Shown: piece by piece, positions 48,438 to 60,130 of the stretch | How positions within the stretch are numbered: the first letter of the stretch is position 1 | Layout: the number at the start of each line of letters is the position of its first letter | DNA from: Botrytis cinerea B05.10 | Lineage: Eukaryota; Ascomycota; Leotiomycetes; Helotiales; Sclerotiniaceae | Length of the DNA: 64,000 bases | Direction: 5' to 3' | Assembly (NCBI RefSeq): GCF_000143535.2 | Contig: NC_037312.1 | Span: 558,001-622,000, forward strand | Position numbers and translations under genes: made by a program | Notes under the pieces: model-generated | What the model was told of the DNA's origin: nothing | What the model saw: the letters and a program-made list of their open reading frames with translations, nothing else | Database searches by the model: none

Positions 48438-48791
48438 TCACACTGGTGTCTTCCTTGAAATGGGCTGTTTTGGGTGATACATGAAGGTTTGGCTCGATAC
48501 CAGTTGTTCACCACATATTACTACTGCCTCTGTTGTTCTGTCTGAAGCAGTGAAATCGACGGGTAGGATTTCATCACTTCGATTCAATGAACCAATACTT
48601 TGGGGAGCAAAAATTCCGGTGTGCCCATTGATCAAGTCGTCCTTCAAGTTGTCGTTCTGATTGTCGTTCTGAGGATTGGAGGACTGTGGCCGAAATGTAA
48701 CAAGTGACTGCTTGACTGTGGTATATACTGCTTTGAGATCAGAATCTCTGTATGGGGCATCAGAATCCGGATCGTTGGCCTGCAAAGTCAT
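48438..48791 (-). CDS. Doubtful small ORF, 117 aa
   Basis: ATG-initiated frame with ordinary amino-acid composition (SNPQNDNQNDNLKDDL, SIGSLNRSDEILPVDF). A plausible acceptor (TTAGCTTCCAG) lies 5 bp upstream of the ATG, and a perfect donor-acceptor pair (GTAAGT to CTTCAG, about 58 bp) lies just after the stop at about 48356-48413. This could be one coding exon of a transcribed gene, or chance. No family recognised, no signal peptide. Confidence 0.25.
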   Translation of the reverse strand: MTLQANDPDSDAPYRDSDLKAVYTTVKQSLVTFRPQSSNPQNDNQNDNLKDDLINGHTGIFAPQSIGSLNRSDEILPVDFTASDRTTEAVVICGEQLVSSQTFMYHPKQPISRKTPV

Positions 48792-49323
48792 TCCTTACCT
48801 GGAAGCTAATTACAACTCAAATGACCGAATTCGTACAATATGAGACGAGCTATTCCAGCGCTTGACAGAGATGGTGAAGGGCTTAACAAGGGCGCAAGCT
48901 CGTCTACTGCAATTTAAGAGGGGTGCTTGGAGGAAAACTTGACATGAGGTAAGATGGTTGTCTCAATTTTGTTGGTCAAGGCTGATCGCCAACGAGCACA
49001 ACAAACTGGGATGTCGCCGTTGTGTAAATCTTCTCCAAAATTGGCAATGTCAATTCTCCGCCGGATGACAGCTGTCATCATCGGCCTGTTAGATGATCTT
49101 CTTAGACATTTGGTATACTCATGATTGGATGTGTTCGAGATGAATAAACACGCGGTGCAGATCAGTTCATAGGAGCAAGTATGGAGAGGTGCCAAAACTA
49201 TAGTAAATTCATTGGACTATGCAGGCTGGATCTGTGCTCTTTTACATTAAGGCGAAATCCCCGAATAAGTAGGAAGGCGGGTAGCAACTGAGACACTCCG
49301 GCCTGAAACATCTTTATCTCATG

Positions 49324-49330
49324 TATATAA
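49324..49330 (+). promoter_or_regulatory. TATA box of the small secreted protein gene
   Basis: TATATAA about 156 bp upstream of the ATG at 49486. Placement fits a regulated fungal promoter. Confidence 0.4.
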
Positions 49331-49485
49331 GATCTCGTATGAATTGGACTGAAAGTTAATTATGAGGAAAAGTTATTCCACAGAAGATCCCTTCAGCTTA
49401 ATTTACATACTTCAAAGCTCAGGCATTTTAACTTGCATAGAACGTTCCGTCATAGCCGGATATTCAATCACATATCGATATGAAC

Positions 49486-49945
49486 ATGGCAAAGCTTCAA
49501 ATTATCATCGCAGCAATGATCATCAGGTGAGAGCCAACCTTTCATATGAGCCAAGCCACCTTTAAAATTCCCATTAACTTGCGTTCTCAATCTAGCAGTG
49601 CAGGTTTCGCAGCTCCCCAAGATGACCAAACACAGGGGTCGACTTCTTGCTTCACATACATCACAATTGCGTCAACCAGTATGTAGAGCTCAAATATGAC
49701 CCTATGACACTGTTAGAAACCTGAACAGAACTGACCTATGATGTGCAGGTTTATGCCCATCGGAAACTTCTTGTCCTGCACGCCCGGCATGCGTTGAAGT
49801 TGTGACTAACACGATCACTTTCCCAGCCCCAAACACAGCATGCCCTACTACACCCACAGTGACGGCGTACCCAAACTTTTGCACAGATTGCGGAGAAGGA
49901 TGTTCCACAATCAGCGAGACTGTCACTACAACCTTGGCAGCATGA
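49486..49945 (+). CDS. Small secreted cysteine-rich protein (candidate effector)
   Basis: Three short exons, 49486-49526, 49599-49678 and 49749-49945, join in one frame to give 105 aa; no single exon is long enough to stand out. Introns are 72 and 70 bp with GTGAGA and GTATGT donors and CAG acceptors. Residues 1-18 are a textbook signal peptide (MAKLQIIIAAMIISAGFA, cleavage before APQDD). The mature part of about 87 residues is Thr/Pro-rich with eight cysteines (31, 43, 49, 55, 72, 85, 88, 92), an even number that fits four disulphides. There is no membrane anchor or C-terminal GPI-type tail. The features match candidate effectors or cell-wall proteins of plant-associated fungi, but no family is recognised. 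The first acceptor is a TAGCAG tandem, so a one-serine-longer form is possible. Confidence 0.8.
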
Positions 49946-50669
49946 GTGATTCTTCGAAGAGAGTGGGTCAAATAATCTGGATTATGATTCAACAATGGAT
50001 GATCTTCGATATGGAAATCCTTAGGAGAATACTCGTAAAAGCTCAAAGTCTGGAGAGTGATCTGGTCCATTGAGACTCATGCTCAAGGATATATGGGAAG
50101 GAGGATTTCGTATCACTTAGGAGTGTATGGCCATGTCATGATTGTGGCTGTGATGAATCTATAGCACAAATATATTTGTCTGGAGTTTATAGCTAGAAAA
50201 TAGCGAATTGGAGCAAAGCACACGCGCTTTTGAACCAGTGGTCCAGTGATACCCCAGCAATATCATCAGCGACGTAGTCAATTGATTTGTTGCTCATCCA
50301 CTTGGATCACTGAGCTCTCGAGCATACTTGAGCTCTATGAATGCGAATATTTGATCATTCATTGTCACTCCAAGTATCAATAACCTAGTAATGACATGAA
50401 TTGTGTCTGGCGGTAGTTATCTAATTAGCTGGAAATCTCAAGGTAGAAGTTGGATGTGAAGCACGTAGTCATTGACTTCTGCTTTGCTTAGTAATACTGG
50501 CTGTACTTGATTGGATGACGGCACAGCACGTGAATTCTCGCTAAAAGGTCCGAACTTTTCCCCACCATAATTGCAATTTCGAAAATTTTGATTTCCAAAG
50601 TTATTATCGACAAATTTACGCCAAACCTCACCATTAGAACTTTATCAATTCTACTGGAAGACTGTCATC
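49946..50669. other. Promoter region of the uL1 ribosomal protein gene
   Basis: About 720 bp with no gene. It presumably holds the 3' UTR of the secreted-protein gene and the uL1 promoter, whose last 100 bp are CT/AT-rich. Confidence 0.55.
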
Positions 50670-51526
50670 ATGTCTAAAATCACAGTCGGTATGTTATTGT
50701 CTTTCGCAGTTCGCCAGGAAGAATTCCTCTATCGAGAAAATTAATTGGCACAAATGCTAACATATTCGCCTCATAGCCGGAGTGCGTACCAACGTACAAA
50801 GTCTTCTTGAGTACTCTCTCGAGACCAAGAAGAGAAACTTCCTCGAGACCGTCGAGCTCCAAATCGGCCTCAAGAACTATGATCCCCAACGTGACAAGCG
50901 TTTCTCCGGAACCGTCCGTCTCCCAGTCGTTCCCCGCCCAAACATGAGCATCTGGTATGTCCACGAAGTCGAAAATAAATATTGTGGGAGGCAAAGGCTG
51001 ATTGATGGATAGCATTCTCGGTGACCAACACGATATCGATCGTGCCAAGCACGGTGGTGTTGACGCCATGTCCGCTGATGACTTGAAGAAGCTCAACAAG
51101 AACAAGAAGTTGATCAAGAAGCTCGCACGCAAGTACGATGCTTTCGTCGCTTCCGACACCTTGATCAAGCAAATTCCCCGTCTCTTGGGTCCCGGTCTTT
51201 CCAAGGGTTTGTTTTATCCGTTTCCTATGTTTTATAATTTTTACTAACATCTCTTCTTCACAGCTGGTAAATTCCCAACCCCAGTCTCCCACAACGAAGA
51301 TCTTAGCGGTAAGATCAACGAAGTCAAGTCCACCATCAAGTTCCAATTGAAGAAGGTCTTGTGTATGGGTGTTGCTGTCGGAAACGTCGAGATGACTGAG
51401 GACCAATTGATCTCCAACATCATGTTGTCTATCAACTACCTCGTCTCTTTGTTGAAGAAGGGATGGCAAAACGTTGGCAGCTTGACCATCAAGGCATCTA
51501 TGTCTCCACCCAAGCGCCTCTACTAG
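50670..51526 (+). CDS. RPL1: 60S ribosomal protein uL1 (L10a)
   Basis: Large-subunit ribosomal protein that forms the mobile L1 stalk and helps release deacylated tRNA. Exons 50670-50688, 50777-50954, 51013-51206 and 51264-51526 (introns 88, 58 and 57 bp); 217 aa, exactly the eukaryotic length. It begins [20 protein letters not shown] and contains [40 protein letters not shown]-type sequence across intron 2, [29 protein letters not shown] across intron 3, and the C-terminal [22 protein letters not shown]. Introns early in the gene are usual for fungal ribosomal protein genes. Codons are C-ending and biased, as expected for high expression. Confidence 0.98.
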
Positions 51527-54503
51527 ATTACCCTTCTCTTTACTGAGCAAGTGGTATGCAGTGGGATCATTGCGAGTAATTAAGTAAATAAAAAAAAACT
51601 CAATACAAGCAATGAACGTTCTACAGCCAAATACATTTTTATTTTACTGAGTGATATCGAGGTTTGAGATGACGAACAACTTGCGATTGAATGTATACAT
51701 TATGATGGCTATTGTGACTATTAACACATGTTTGATCTCATAGTTTCTTTTATCTCTCTGAATCTATTCATTATGATTGCTATTATGATTATATTGATAC
51801 ATAATTGACTTATACATAATTGACCTCACATAGTTTCTTTTATCTTTATGAATATATTTATTATAATCGCTATTATGATTATATTGATACATATTTGACC
51901 TCACATAGTTTCTTTTATCTTATGGAAGTATTTAGTATAATCGCTATTGTGACTATATCAACACATGTTTGACTCCACGCAGCTCCTTTTACCTTCAATT
52001 GCACGCATCCGCGAACACTTAAATACCTTGTTCCAAAAATCCGACTGCTACATGTTCAGAGGCTATTTTCAAGAGTCCCAACGTACAACTTGCGACACAG
52101 CTGTAAATCAAACGCAACTATCATTGATTGCACGAAAGAGAGCCCCCTGAAAGCGCACAACGCATAGCAAATTCGCAAATGTTCTGCCGGGTCTGAAATT
52201 CCAGGTTCTTGGCTCTAGCGTATGGAGAAGATGCAATGGTTGTTTCACGGACGAGTACAACATTTTCCTGAGCACATATTCCTAAGCGTGCAGAGCTCAA
52301 TGGTATGATTGCTTTTGGAGAGTAGGTTGGAGAGTAGGTAAACCGAGGGCGAATACCCTAGCACACACACATACACAGCAGAGATACGCGGAAAGCACAA
52401 CCTCGAATATCCTTCACTCTTGCACGCGAGATTTCACATCACGGAAGATCACTCGCTATCATACTAATAAAAGTACTATACTCACCACATACACACGGCA
52501 GCCACAAAGCCACGCACGCACAGAGATATTTATTGGCTGGCCTTGATACAAGCGCACAGAGCACATATATAATAGATCCATCATAAGAATCCTTTTGGCA
52601 GGACCGTTACTCACGGCGCGCCTTTTCTTTTTCGCAAAAGAAACGGAGCGCACCGAGTGTAACAAATAGTATGTAGAGACCACCCCACAGTCAAAATCCG
52701 ATCGAATCGTCGAAGACGGCTGATAAGGAAGAGTGTTCACCTTCATTCAAGGGGGCCGGGAACGGAAGAAAACCCAACTTTTACTTCGAGAAGTAAAGGA
52801 TAACCCTCAGCAAGTCGCCGTAGCGAAGCCCCCATGTAAATGTTATAAGTATTAATTATAACCTCTACTGATGATGAAGAAGAAAGAAAGAGGGATTGCG
52901 GGAGGTGAGCGAGATATTTATATGCAAAAAAATCTCGTTAGCTTTTTTAGCGCGCTTTCCGGTGCATTTTGCCCTGTTTGCTCAGTAATCTGTCCACGTG
53001 ATCATCCTGCGCCTCTGGTGGTGTTGGTTGGTATCACGTTTTGTGTGCGCCGACCGGTGCTCCTCCAGAGATCTCATTTGGGTCCCAAGCACATTACCCT
53101 CGAACCACAAGCAAAAAGCACACATCAGCCTCATACTCAGACAAGCAAGCATTCATGTCATCATCCCATTCCGAGTCCCGAGGGAGAGGTTCCTCCATAT
53201 ATTGAAAACCTAGACAACTGCTTGTCAATGTCTGGAGATCCAGCCCCAAAACAAACTCCATGTCGATGCCAAAAGTATGCCGAGCTGCACCAATTCTTCC
53301 AAAATGTTACGCAAGCTTTCCCAGCTCTTCTCACGTATTTATCTTCCACTTTTCGTTTCTGCATCGCGATAATGTTCAACGGCGATGCTCCATCTGTCAA
53401 TGGACACCTGCTTTGACATAGTATGCTGTTATCCGTTCTTCCATTGTGCAATTCATCCCAGTACTTGGTCAGAATCTCTCTCTCGTTTCTATCCTTCACT
53501 CGTGGTGGAGTTTCGATTAGGCCATCACAACGCCGGCATGCGAACATGGTTCAAACCTTCCTACAGCTTCTTTGTGTTGTGCCTTGTGGTAACAGAGTGC
53601 GCTCAGTCGCGCTCTCATTGGCTTGACTCGTGGATTTGGCCTTTAGGTGAAATTGGGTATGTACACCCGAGCACAAAGGCCCCCGAAGAATTCTCCTACG
53701 GAGTAAGCAAATCCCATCCATTTAATAGACCCAAGTAGTACTTCAACCCCCCTCTTTTGGTTCCACGACAAAGAATCGGTACACAGCACCCGGGTGCCTC
53801 ATTGCCAAATTGGTCTTGGCTTATATTGTCATTTGCTGCCACTGCTTTTCAATTTAGAAGTTCTGGGGATTTTAGTTTTTTTTTTTACGATCAATTGTCT
53901 AGCGCTATCGAATCCTTCACATCAATTACTCATTTCAGGCACGAGGTATGGCATGGATTGGGTGATGTGATCGCTTAGATCCAGTTCCTCTTTTTGCCAT
54001 CTCTCACGGTCCAGTGAATCGGTGAACTTGGGTTACTAATGGCTTTTGGGCCGATCGACTTATTAGTAAAAACTATATACATACATACATATTTCCGGTG
54101 TAGGGGTTTGATGTGACGCCCTTTAACTTGACGACGCACGCCTCTTGTACAAGCACACCATATTTGGTTTCCTTTCTTTTAACACGGCATATTATTCTTA
54201 CCTTCCCGGATTCTGCACATTGCTATTTTTTGAGGAACCTGACGACAAGTTATCATCCCACGTACCCACGATCTTTTAAGTTTCCAGTTCACCTACCCAC
54301 GACAATAAATGGATATCGAGAAGAAACCTGTATCTTCCCTCTCGTCCTTACATATACAGGAAGTTCACAACCCCAATTGCGGATCTGTTGGAGTGCTTTG
54401 ACCACTATCATATTGGTGGCGGAGAAACAGAAAAAGCTTAGTGAAGGTGCTCATCAGGTTATCCAAAACAAACCTCACGTAGATAAATTTGAATTCCGGC
54501 AAC
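51527..54503. other. 3 kb spacer with a minisatellite
   Basis: It contains the uL1 3' UTR, the tandem repeat at 51699-51995, then about 2.3 kb without a recognisable gene. Two overlapping opposite-strand frames at 52871-53416 (+) and 53161-53547 (-) are both about 130-180 residues long and neither resembles a known protein. The right end is the MFS transporter promoter. Confidence 0.5.
51699..51995. repeat. Degenerate minisatellite, unit about 72-90 bp, four copies
   Basis: Four diverged copies, each starting ATTATGATnGCTATT or ATTATAATCGCTATT, continuing with GACTATATTGATACATnnTTGACCTCACATAGTTTC and ending TTTTATCTT. The second copy carries an extra internal duplication of ACATAATTGAC. It begins about 170 bp past the uL1 stop codon. 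Confidence 0.85.
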
Positions 54504-56344
54504 ATGGCAATGAATCAAAGAAACGGTGGCTCTGTTGGGGAACTTGATACCCCATTAGAAGGTGAACGTCAAACCCCCGGGCACACCAGTCAAAACGGCA
54601 ATGGCAACCCCCACTATTCTTTACCTTTAGGGAATTCGTTAGAAGAGGCTCCGGAGGTTAGGATTGAAAGGCTAGGTAGACAAAGGCCAGAGGTCTTCAA
54701 GTCACTATGGGCGGAGATTGGATTTGTATTTTCAATTTCAATGTCACAGGTGCTAACCGTGAGTTCTTTCAACAAAAAATCTATCTCTTGGTTCATCTTA
54801 CAGACTCTGACAGTGGAAAAGGAATACTTTGTTTCTGGTTTCACAGTCATACTGCCCACTCTGGTCAGTAGTCTAGGAATACCATCAGCCTCGGCGACAT
54901 GGCCCGCCAGCGCTTTTTCGCTCACTCTGGCGTGCTTTCTTCTGGTGTTCGGCCGCTTGTCAGACATGTATGGATCGTTTCCAGCATATGTAGCGGGTTT
55001 CATTTGGCTTGCTTTGTGGAGCCTGATAGGTGGGTTTTCAACTGATCTTATAATGCTCAATTTCTGTCGGGCTTTACAAGGGCTGGGTCCAGCGATGTAT
55101 CTACCTTCAAGTGTAGCTCTCATCGGTATCATATATCGACCAGGCCCACGGAAGAACTTGGTTTTCGCAATTTATGGAGCATGTGCACCGCTGGGGTTTT
55201 TCGTGGGAATTTTCTTCGCTGGATTGGTAGCTGAGTACACCCATTGGGGCTGGTGGTTCTGGATTGGCTGCGTTCTCGCAGTCATCACAGCCATCACGTC
55301 ATACTTGACAATTCCTTCTGATATTGCCAAAAAGCGGAAAGTTCGCGAGGCACGCCAGGGCACGGATGATCAAGTGAGAATGGATTGGTGGGGTGCAGTT
55401 TTTATTGTCGTGGGACTGATTCTCTTTACTTTCGCCATCATCGATTCGGCCCATGCACCAAATGGCTGGAAGACACCCTATATCTACGTTTTATTCATTG
55501 TCGGGAGCTTGTTGCTTTTTGTTGCTGCATACATCGAGATGCACACTAGGCAAGCTTTAATTCCGAGCTCTTTTTTCAAAGTTCCCTCCATGGTACCGCT
55601 TGTCTTTGCACTTTTCTTGTGCTACGGTTCTCTGGGGATATTCTTGCTCTATGCCACATTCTATATGACTGGCGTTATGGGTGGTACCCCGTTACAGCTT
55701 GTCGCGTGGTATGCACCAATGGCTTTAGGCGGCTGCATAATTTCTACACTTGGTGGCTTTGTTCTCCACCTACTACCAGGAACGGCCCTTATCGTCACAG
55801 CTGGAGTAGCCTGGATCGTTGCACCATTGCTATTTGCTATTGCACCGTCAGGCGCCAATTATGTAAGCTTTCCCCCGGATATTTCTTAATCAGAGGCTGA
55901 CAAATCGCACAGTGGGCATATATATTCCCTTCCATGATATGTGCAACAATTGGTATCGACATAACGTTCACAGTGGCTAACATATTCTTCACTACTTCCT
56001 TATCGGAATCACAGCAGGGTCTTGCTGGCTCCATGGTGATGCTCATTCTACATTTGGGTATTGCAGTTTGTCTTGGATTTTCAGATATCATCAACACTTA
56101 CACTTTAGATCGTTTGGGCTTGAGACAGAGTTATCACGCAGTATTTTGGTTCGAAGTTGCCTGCGCAGGTGTTTCATTGATAATAATGGCACTCTTCGTC
56201 AAAATCAAGAGAGCAGAGAGTGAATTGACTGTCGACGAGAGAATGGCGGCGATGAATGACATGCAATTGGATCAATCGACGACTGGGGCGAGAAACATGG
56301 GTACGGACAGTGCAGATGGTGCAGATGATGGAAAGTTGAACTGA
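54504..56344 (+). CDS. MFS transporter, 14-TM drug/H+ antiporter-like (DHA2)
   Basis: Proton-driven exporter or permease of the plasma membrane; substrate unknown. Exons 54504-54758, 54822-55862 and 55913-56344 (introns 63 and 50 bp); 575 aa. The first intron is in frame and open, so it reads through as 21 extra residues, but removing it restores the family sequence ISMSQVLTEYFVSGFTVILPTL. Residues 1-70 are hydrophilic. About 14 hydrophobic segments follow. Motif A-like GRLSDMYGSFP is in loop 2-3, ALQGLGPAMYLPSSVALI in TM4, and IYGACAPLGFFVGIFFAG in the motif C (antiporter) position of TM5. The hydrophilic tail is about 50 residues. The first ATG (54504) is chosen as start. A zinc-cluster regulator follows on the same strand. 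Confidence 0.93.
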
Positions 56345-56850
56345 TTTCTCACGCGCCAAAAAGCATGCTATATATCTGGATCTATGAATTTATGCGAAGT
56401 TAATACCCTCAGGTCGTTGGATTTTAGGAGTTTGTGGATTAGAGCGAGATGAAGTAGAATAGAAATGCACTACTCCATTTTTTCCTATGATGTGTTTGAG
56501 CAATACTTCGGGATATGCGTCACTCGGTCAAGAGTTCATGGCCTTGAATGATTCTAGAATGATGAGTAATCGTCGATACAACTAAAACCTTCCAAGGGGA
56601 TGTTTCCCGGCAATCGCTGACATATCATTCCCCAGCGTTTCCTCATACGGCTAGCGTCCGGAATCACGGATCTTGTCTCATTCCGACACTCGTCAACCTC
56701 GAACGGTCAAAGATACATGCTCATCCTGACATGGATTTTCTTCTCAACTGTGGCATCAATCTCATTGAAAACGGCATGAGCAGATGTTCCGCTGCTCACG
56801 ACACTTTCTATAATTTTTTCATTCAATCTTTTGTGTAGTTGAAGACCAAC
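56345..56850. other. MFS 3' flank / transcription-factor promoter
   Basis: 506 bp with no gene. It separates the MFS transporter stop codon from the start of the zinc-cluster gene on the same strand. Confidence 0.6.
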
Positions 56851-59028
56851 ATGAACCTGCGGGGTTCCGAGCCTTCCGCTAGTGCTGATAGAGACACACC
56901 AGTTCCTACTAAATTAAGGCGCTCATGTGAAGCATGCAGGACATCCAAAGGCAGATGTTTACCAAGTGAAGATGATCCTACTCGATGCGCAAAGTCAGTC
57001 ACCTGAACATCAAGGGGATCTGAAACTTATTGACATACCTGTAGGTGTCTGAAAAGTAAGAAGAAATGTGTGTTCTTGGAAACAAAACCTCGGCCGAAGA
57101 AGATGAGATCTTCTAGAGTGCAAGTTTTTATCCTGTTCATTGGAAACTTCAACACTGACCAATGACCAGGCGTGTTGCAGAGATGGAACAAAAGCTTGAT
57201 GGGATTTTGAATCTTTTGGCAGCCAAATCTCAAGCAGAGCCTCAGCCTAATTCTAGCTCAGCACCCGTATCTCCCCCGGAAAATATGCCGTTGGATCTAT
57301 CAGAAATGTTTGAGCTTTCTTTTCCGTTACTACCATTGGAGAACACGACTCCCAGACCATTCCAACAAACGACGTTGCCTACAACTTCAGATGTTGGCTA
57401 TGGTGGCTTGCATGATGTTATTTCGAAGGGCATAGTCAGTACTAAAGAGGCTGAAGATGCACTAAAAGAGTTTGCTAGTAGAGCTTCAGCCTTTCCGTTT
57501 GTGCTTCTTCCTCCGCGAAGTTCTCTAGAAAGCTTGAGGCATGAACGACCTATTCTTTTGCTTGCAATCCTTGCGAATACAAGCCAAAGCAATCTCCCCG
57601 TGCAACATCTTCTTGAAACTGAGCTACGCGAAACAATAGCTAGCCGTACAATCATGCACGGAGAGAAGAGTATCGACTTGCTACAAGGAATACTATTGTA
57701 TCTCGCTTGGTAAGATACCACACCTCTTTACATAATTACAAAAGCGGTTTGGTCTAACCAGTCTAGGTATCACTATCACTATAACCCGGAGAAAGAAAAT
57801 CTATTCCAGCTTACCCAAATGGCAAATACTATGGTGATTGATCTTGGACTTCACAGACCAAAGCTTGGCGAGGTACAATCGAGCTATTCAAACACCCTTG
57901 GCTTTGAATGCCCAAAAAACTTCACCTCAGCTCAGATAGAGGAAAAAAGGACTCTTGTTGGATGTTTCTGTCTTACATCATCGTAAGTCTCCAATCTTCA
58001 TGTGGACTAGACGGTAACTAATATTACTGTAGAATTTGTCGCATTCTGAGGAAGGCCAATAGTCTGAAGTATCACGACTATATCGAACAATGTTGCCAAG
58101 TATTATCGGAGGTCAGCGTAACCGAGACAGATAGACTGTTGCCGTTTTTCGCCAGAATTCATCGACTTGGCGAAGAGGTCAACGACGCCTTTGATTATTC
58201 CAATCATGGAGGGCTTGCTAATCTGGATTCTGTACGAATTGAGATGTTCAATAGAACTTTGTCTCAACAATTTCAGGATATCCAAAGATACTTTCCCGCC
58301 GAAGCTTGGAGCAATTGTGAGTAGTTTGTCTTATATTTTGGATTTGGATTGTATTAACATATGTAGCCATACTAAGAATATCGTATGCACATCTCCGTAT
58401 ATATGTTGCGGAGATAAGTCTTAACGTCGTTGCATCGGACTCACATCAATTCATGGCGACTACGTCACCAAGCCGAACCTCCTGGTACCATTCTTCCTCA
58501 AGAACAGAAATGTTGATTCGCTGTCTGCAAGCTGCAAAGGATTATCTTGATATGGTGTTATCTCTCACAACCCGCGAGTTCTGTCGTCTTACCGCACCAA
58601 ACTACATAGAAATATTCTACGCCCTCCTTGTCCTTGGAAAATTCACCGAAAGTTGCGATTCTCCCTCCCTCGACGACGGCCAAGTTCGCCAAGCCGCAAA
58701 CCTCCGCTTCTACCTTGATTCTTTGGATGAAAAACTCGGCAATCTCCTTGTATATAATGATGGTCAAGCTCAACGAAACAGTATTTGGAATATGAAGCTC
58801 CTATGTCAAGAAGTAAAAAAGTGGCATACGCGAGTTGTTTCTGGAGCTTCGGATTCCGATCAAGTTATGAATCTCTCATTTACACAGATCATACCATCGA
58901 TTCAAGGACTTTGTGGCGATCTGCTCACTTCGATGGCGGGTTTCAACACAGGCGAATCTTCGCCATCTGATATTATGGGTGATTGGATAGCATTTATGGC
59001 TTCTCAGAGCAATGTAAGGTCGGGGTGA
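56851..59028 (+). CDS. Zn2Cys6 fungal transcription factor
   Basis: Predicted nuclear DNA-binding regulator. Exons 56851-56993, 57045-57119, 57170-57709, 57767-57982, 58033-58316 and 58367-59028; 1920 nt, 639 aa. The six zinc-cluster cysteines are at 26, 29, 36, 46, 49 and 56 (C-x2-C-x6-C-x9-C-x2-C-x6-C), with intron 1 inside the cluster. A basic linker KPRPKKMRSSR follows, then a short coiled coil VAEMEQKLDGILNLL for dimerisation. The middle homology region is recognisable by LLQGILLYLAWYHYHYNPEK and MVIDLGLHRPK. Intron 2 (57120-57169, 50 bp) only keeps frame with a GC-AG boundary (GCAAGT donor); the other introns are GT-AG, 50-57 bp. The neighbouring MFS gene is a plausible target, by inference from proximity. 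Confidence 0.92.
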
Positions 59029-60025
59029 TATGGTTATTTTTGCTACAGAGATGTAAAGTAGATGTTGGGTTTCGCAATTAGGTTGGCTTGATGCAAGGAG
59101 TTTCTCGCGCTGGGAGGAGAAAGAGGCCAACTTTCTCTTTGAATTATTGACGCACAATCTTTCAGGGTTGATTGATTTTTTTTTTTTTTTTTTTTTTTTG
59201 TGATGGAGCCGGCATTTTGGCGTTGGACTACTATAGAGCATGGCTTGTATATGTATGTGTATATTTATATGTATGTCAGACTGGGAATATTGATAGCGTT
59301 GGAGAATTAGTATTTGGCGTTGAATGATTTTGGGATTGAAGAATAGTAGGCATGGCATCGATAAGCAGATACTGCCAACTCTCAACCTTTTTTTTTTGCG
59401 CAATTTTTAACACATGAAAACTCTGTGGTGGGTGGATGGATTCCAAATGTATGGTAACGAGCAATGTAATGAGTAAAATGATGTTATGTTTTGGGAGGCG
59501 GGGGTTGAGTTATTAGGAGGTAGATGATATATATATATATATATATATTTTTTTTTTGATTGGTAACCCCTTACTTATTATATGTAGATGCAAAATATCA
59601 ATGATGAGGAAGTGAACTTTCAAGATTTACATGAGTGTTACATGGGTGGGTTGATTGATACCTTCTCATATCATCAAAGAAAATGAATTTCAGCATCCCT
59701 TTTTGCACTTTACACTTTACGCTCCCCCCTCCCCTCCCGGCCCGGCCCGGACTCGTTCTGATGCAAATCCAATCGCGGGTTTTTGTTTTCTCACTTTAAT
59801 TTAAAGTATGGGAAGGAGAAAACGAAAGGGTAGTTTAGTTTGCCCTGTTAGTGGATGGAGATTTGGGGGAGGGGGGGGGTTGACTTTTGACTTTTTACTT
59901 TGATTGTATCATACATACATGCAATGTGAATACCATCACATGATTTTAATTACGAACTCCGTGCTCCTGCCCTGGTTTCATGTCATGTCATTTTGTCTCG
60001 TCTTTTCTTTCCGATTCCATGTCCC

Positions 60026-60130
60026 CCTCTTCCTCTTCCTCTTCCTCTTCCTCTTCCTCTTCCTCTTCCTCTTCCTCTTCCTCTTCCTCTTCCTCTTCCT
60101 CTTCCTCTTCCTCTTCCTCTTCCTCTTCCT
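60026..60130. repeat. CCTCTT hexanucleotide microsatellite
   Basis: About 17 uninterrupted copies, the longest microsatellite in the window. Open frames across it on both strands translate to Ser-only, Pro-Leu or Arg-Gly/Arg-Lys runs and are artefacts of the repeat. Confidence 0.95.

Larger units (their letters stand above)
47228..49485. other. Spacer with one doubtful ORF
   Basis: About 2.3 kb between divergent genes. The only frame with some protein character is 48438-48791 on the minus strand, listed separately. The right end holds the promoter of the small secreted protein, with a TATA box at 49324. Confidence 0.5.

Noticed and set aside
52871..53547. Overlapping opposite-strand frames of 181 and 128 residues
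   Set aside because: Neither has recognisable motifs, signal peptide or plausible splice partners; two overlapping frames suggest a chance lack of stops.
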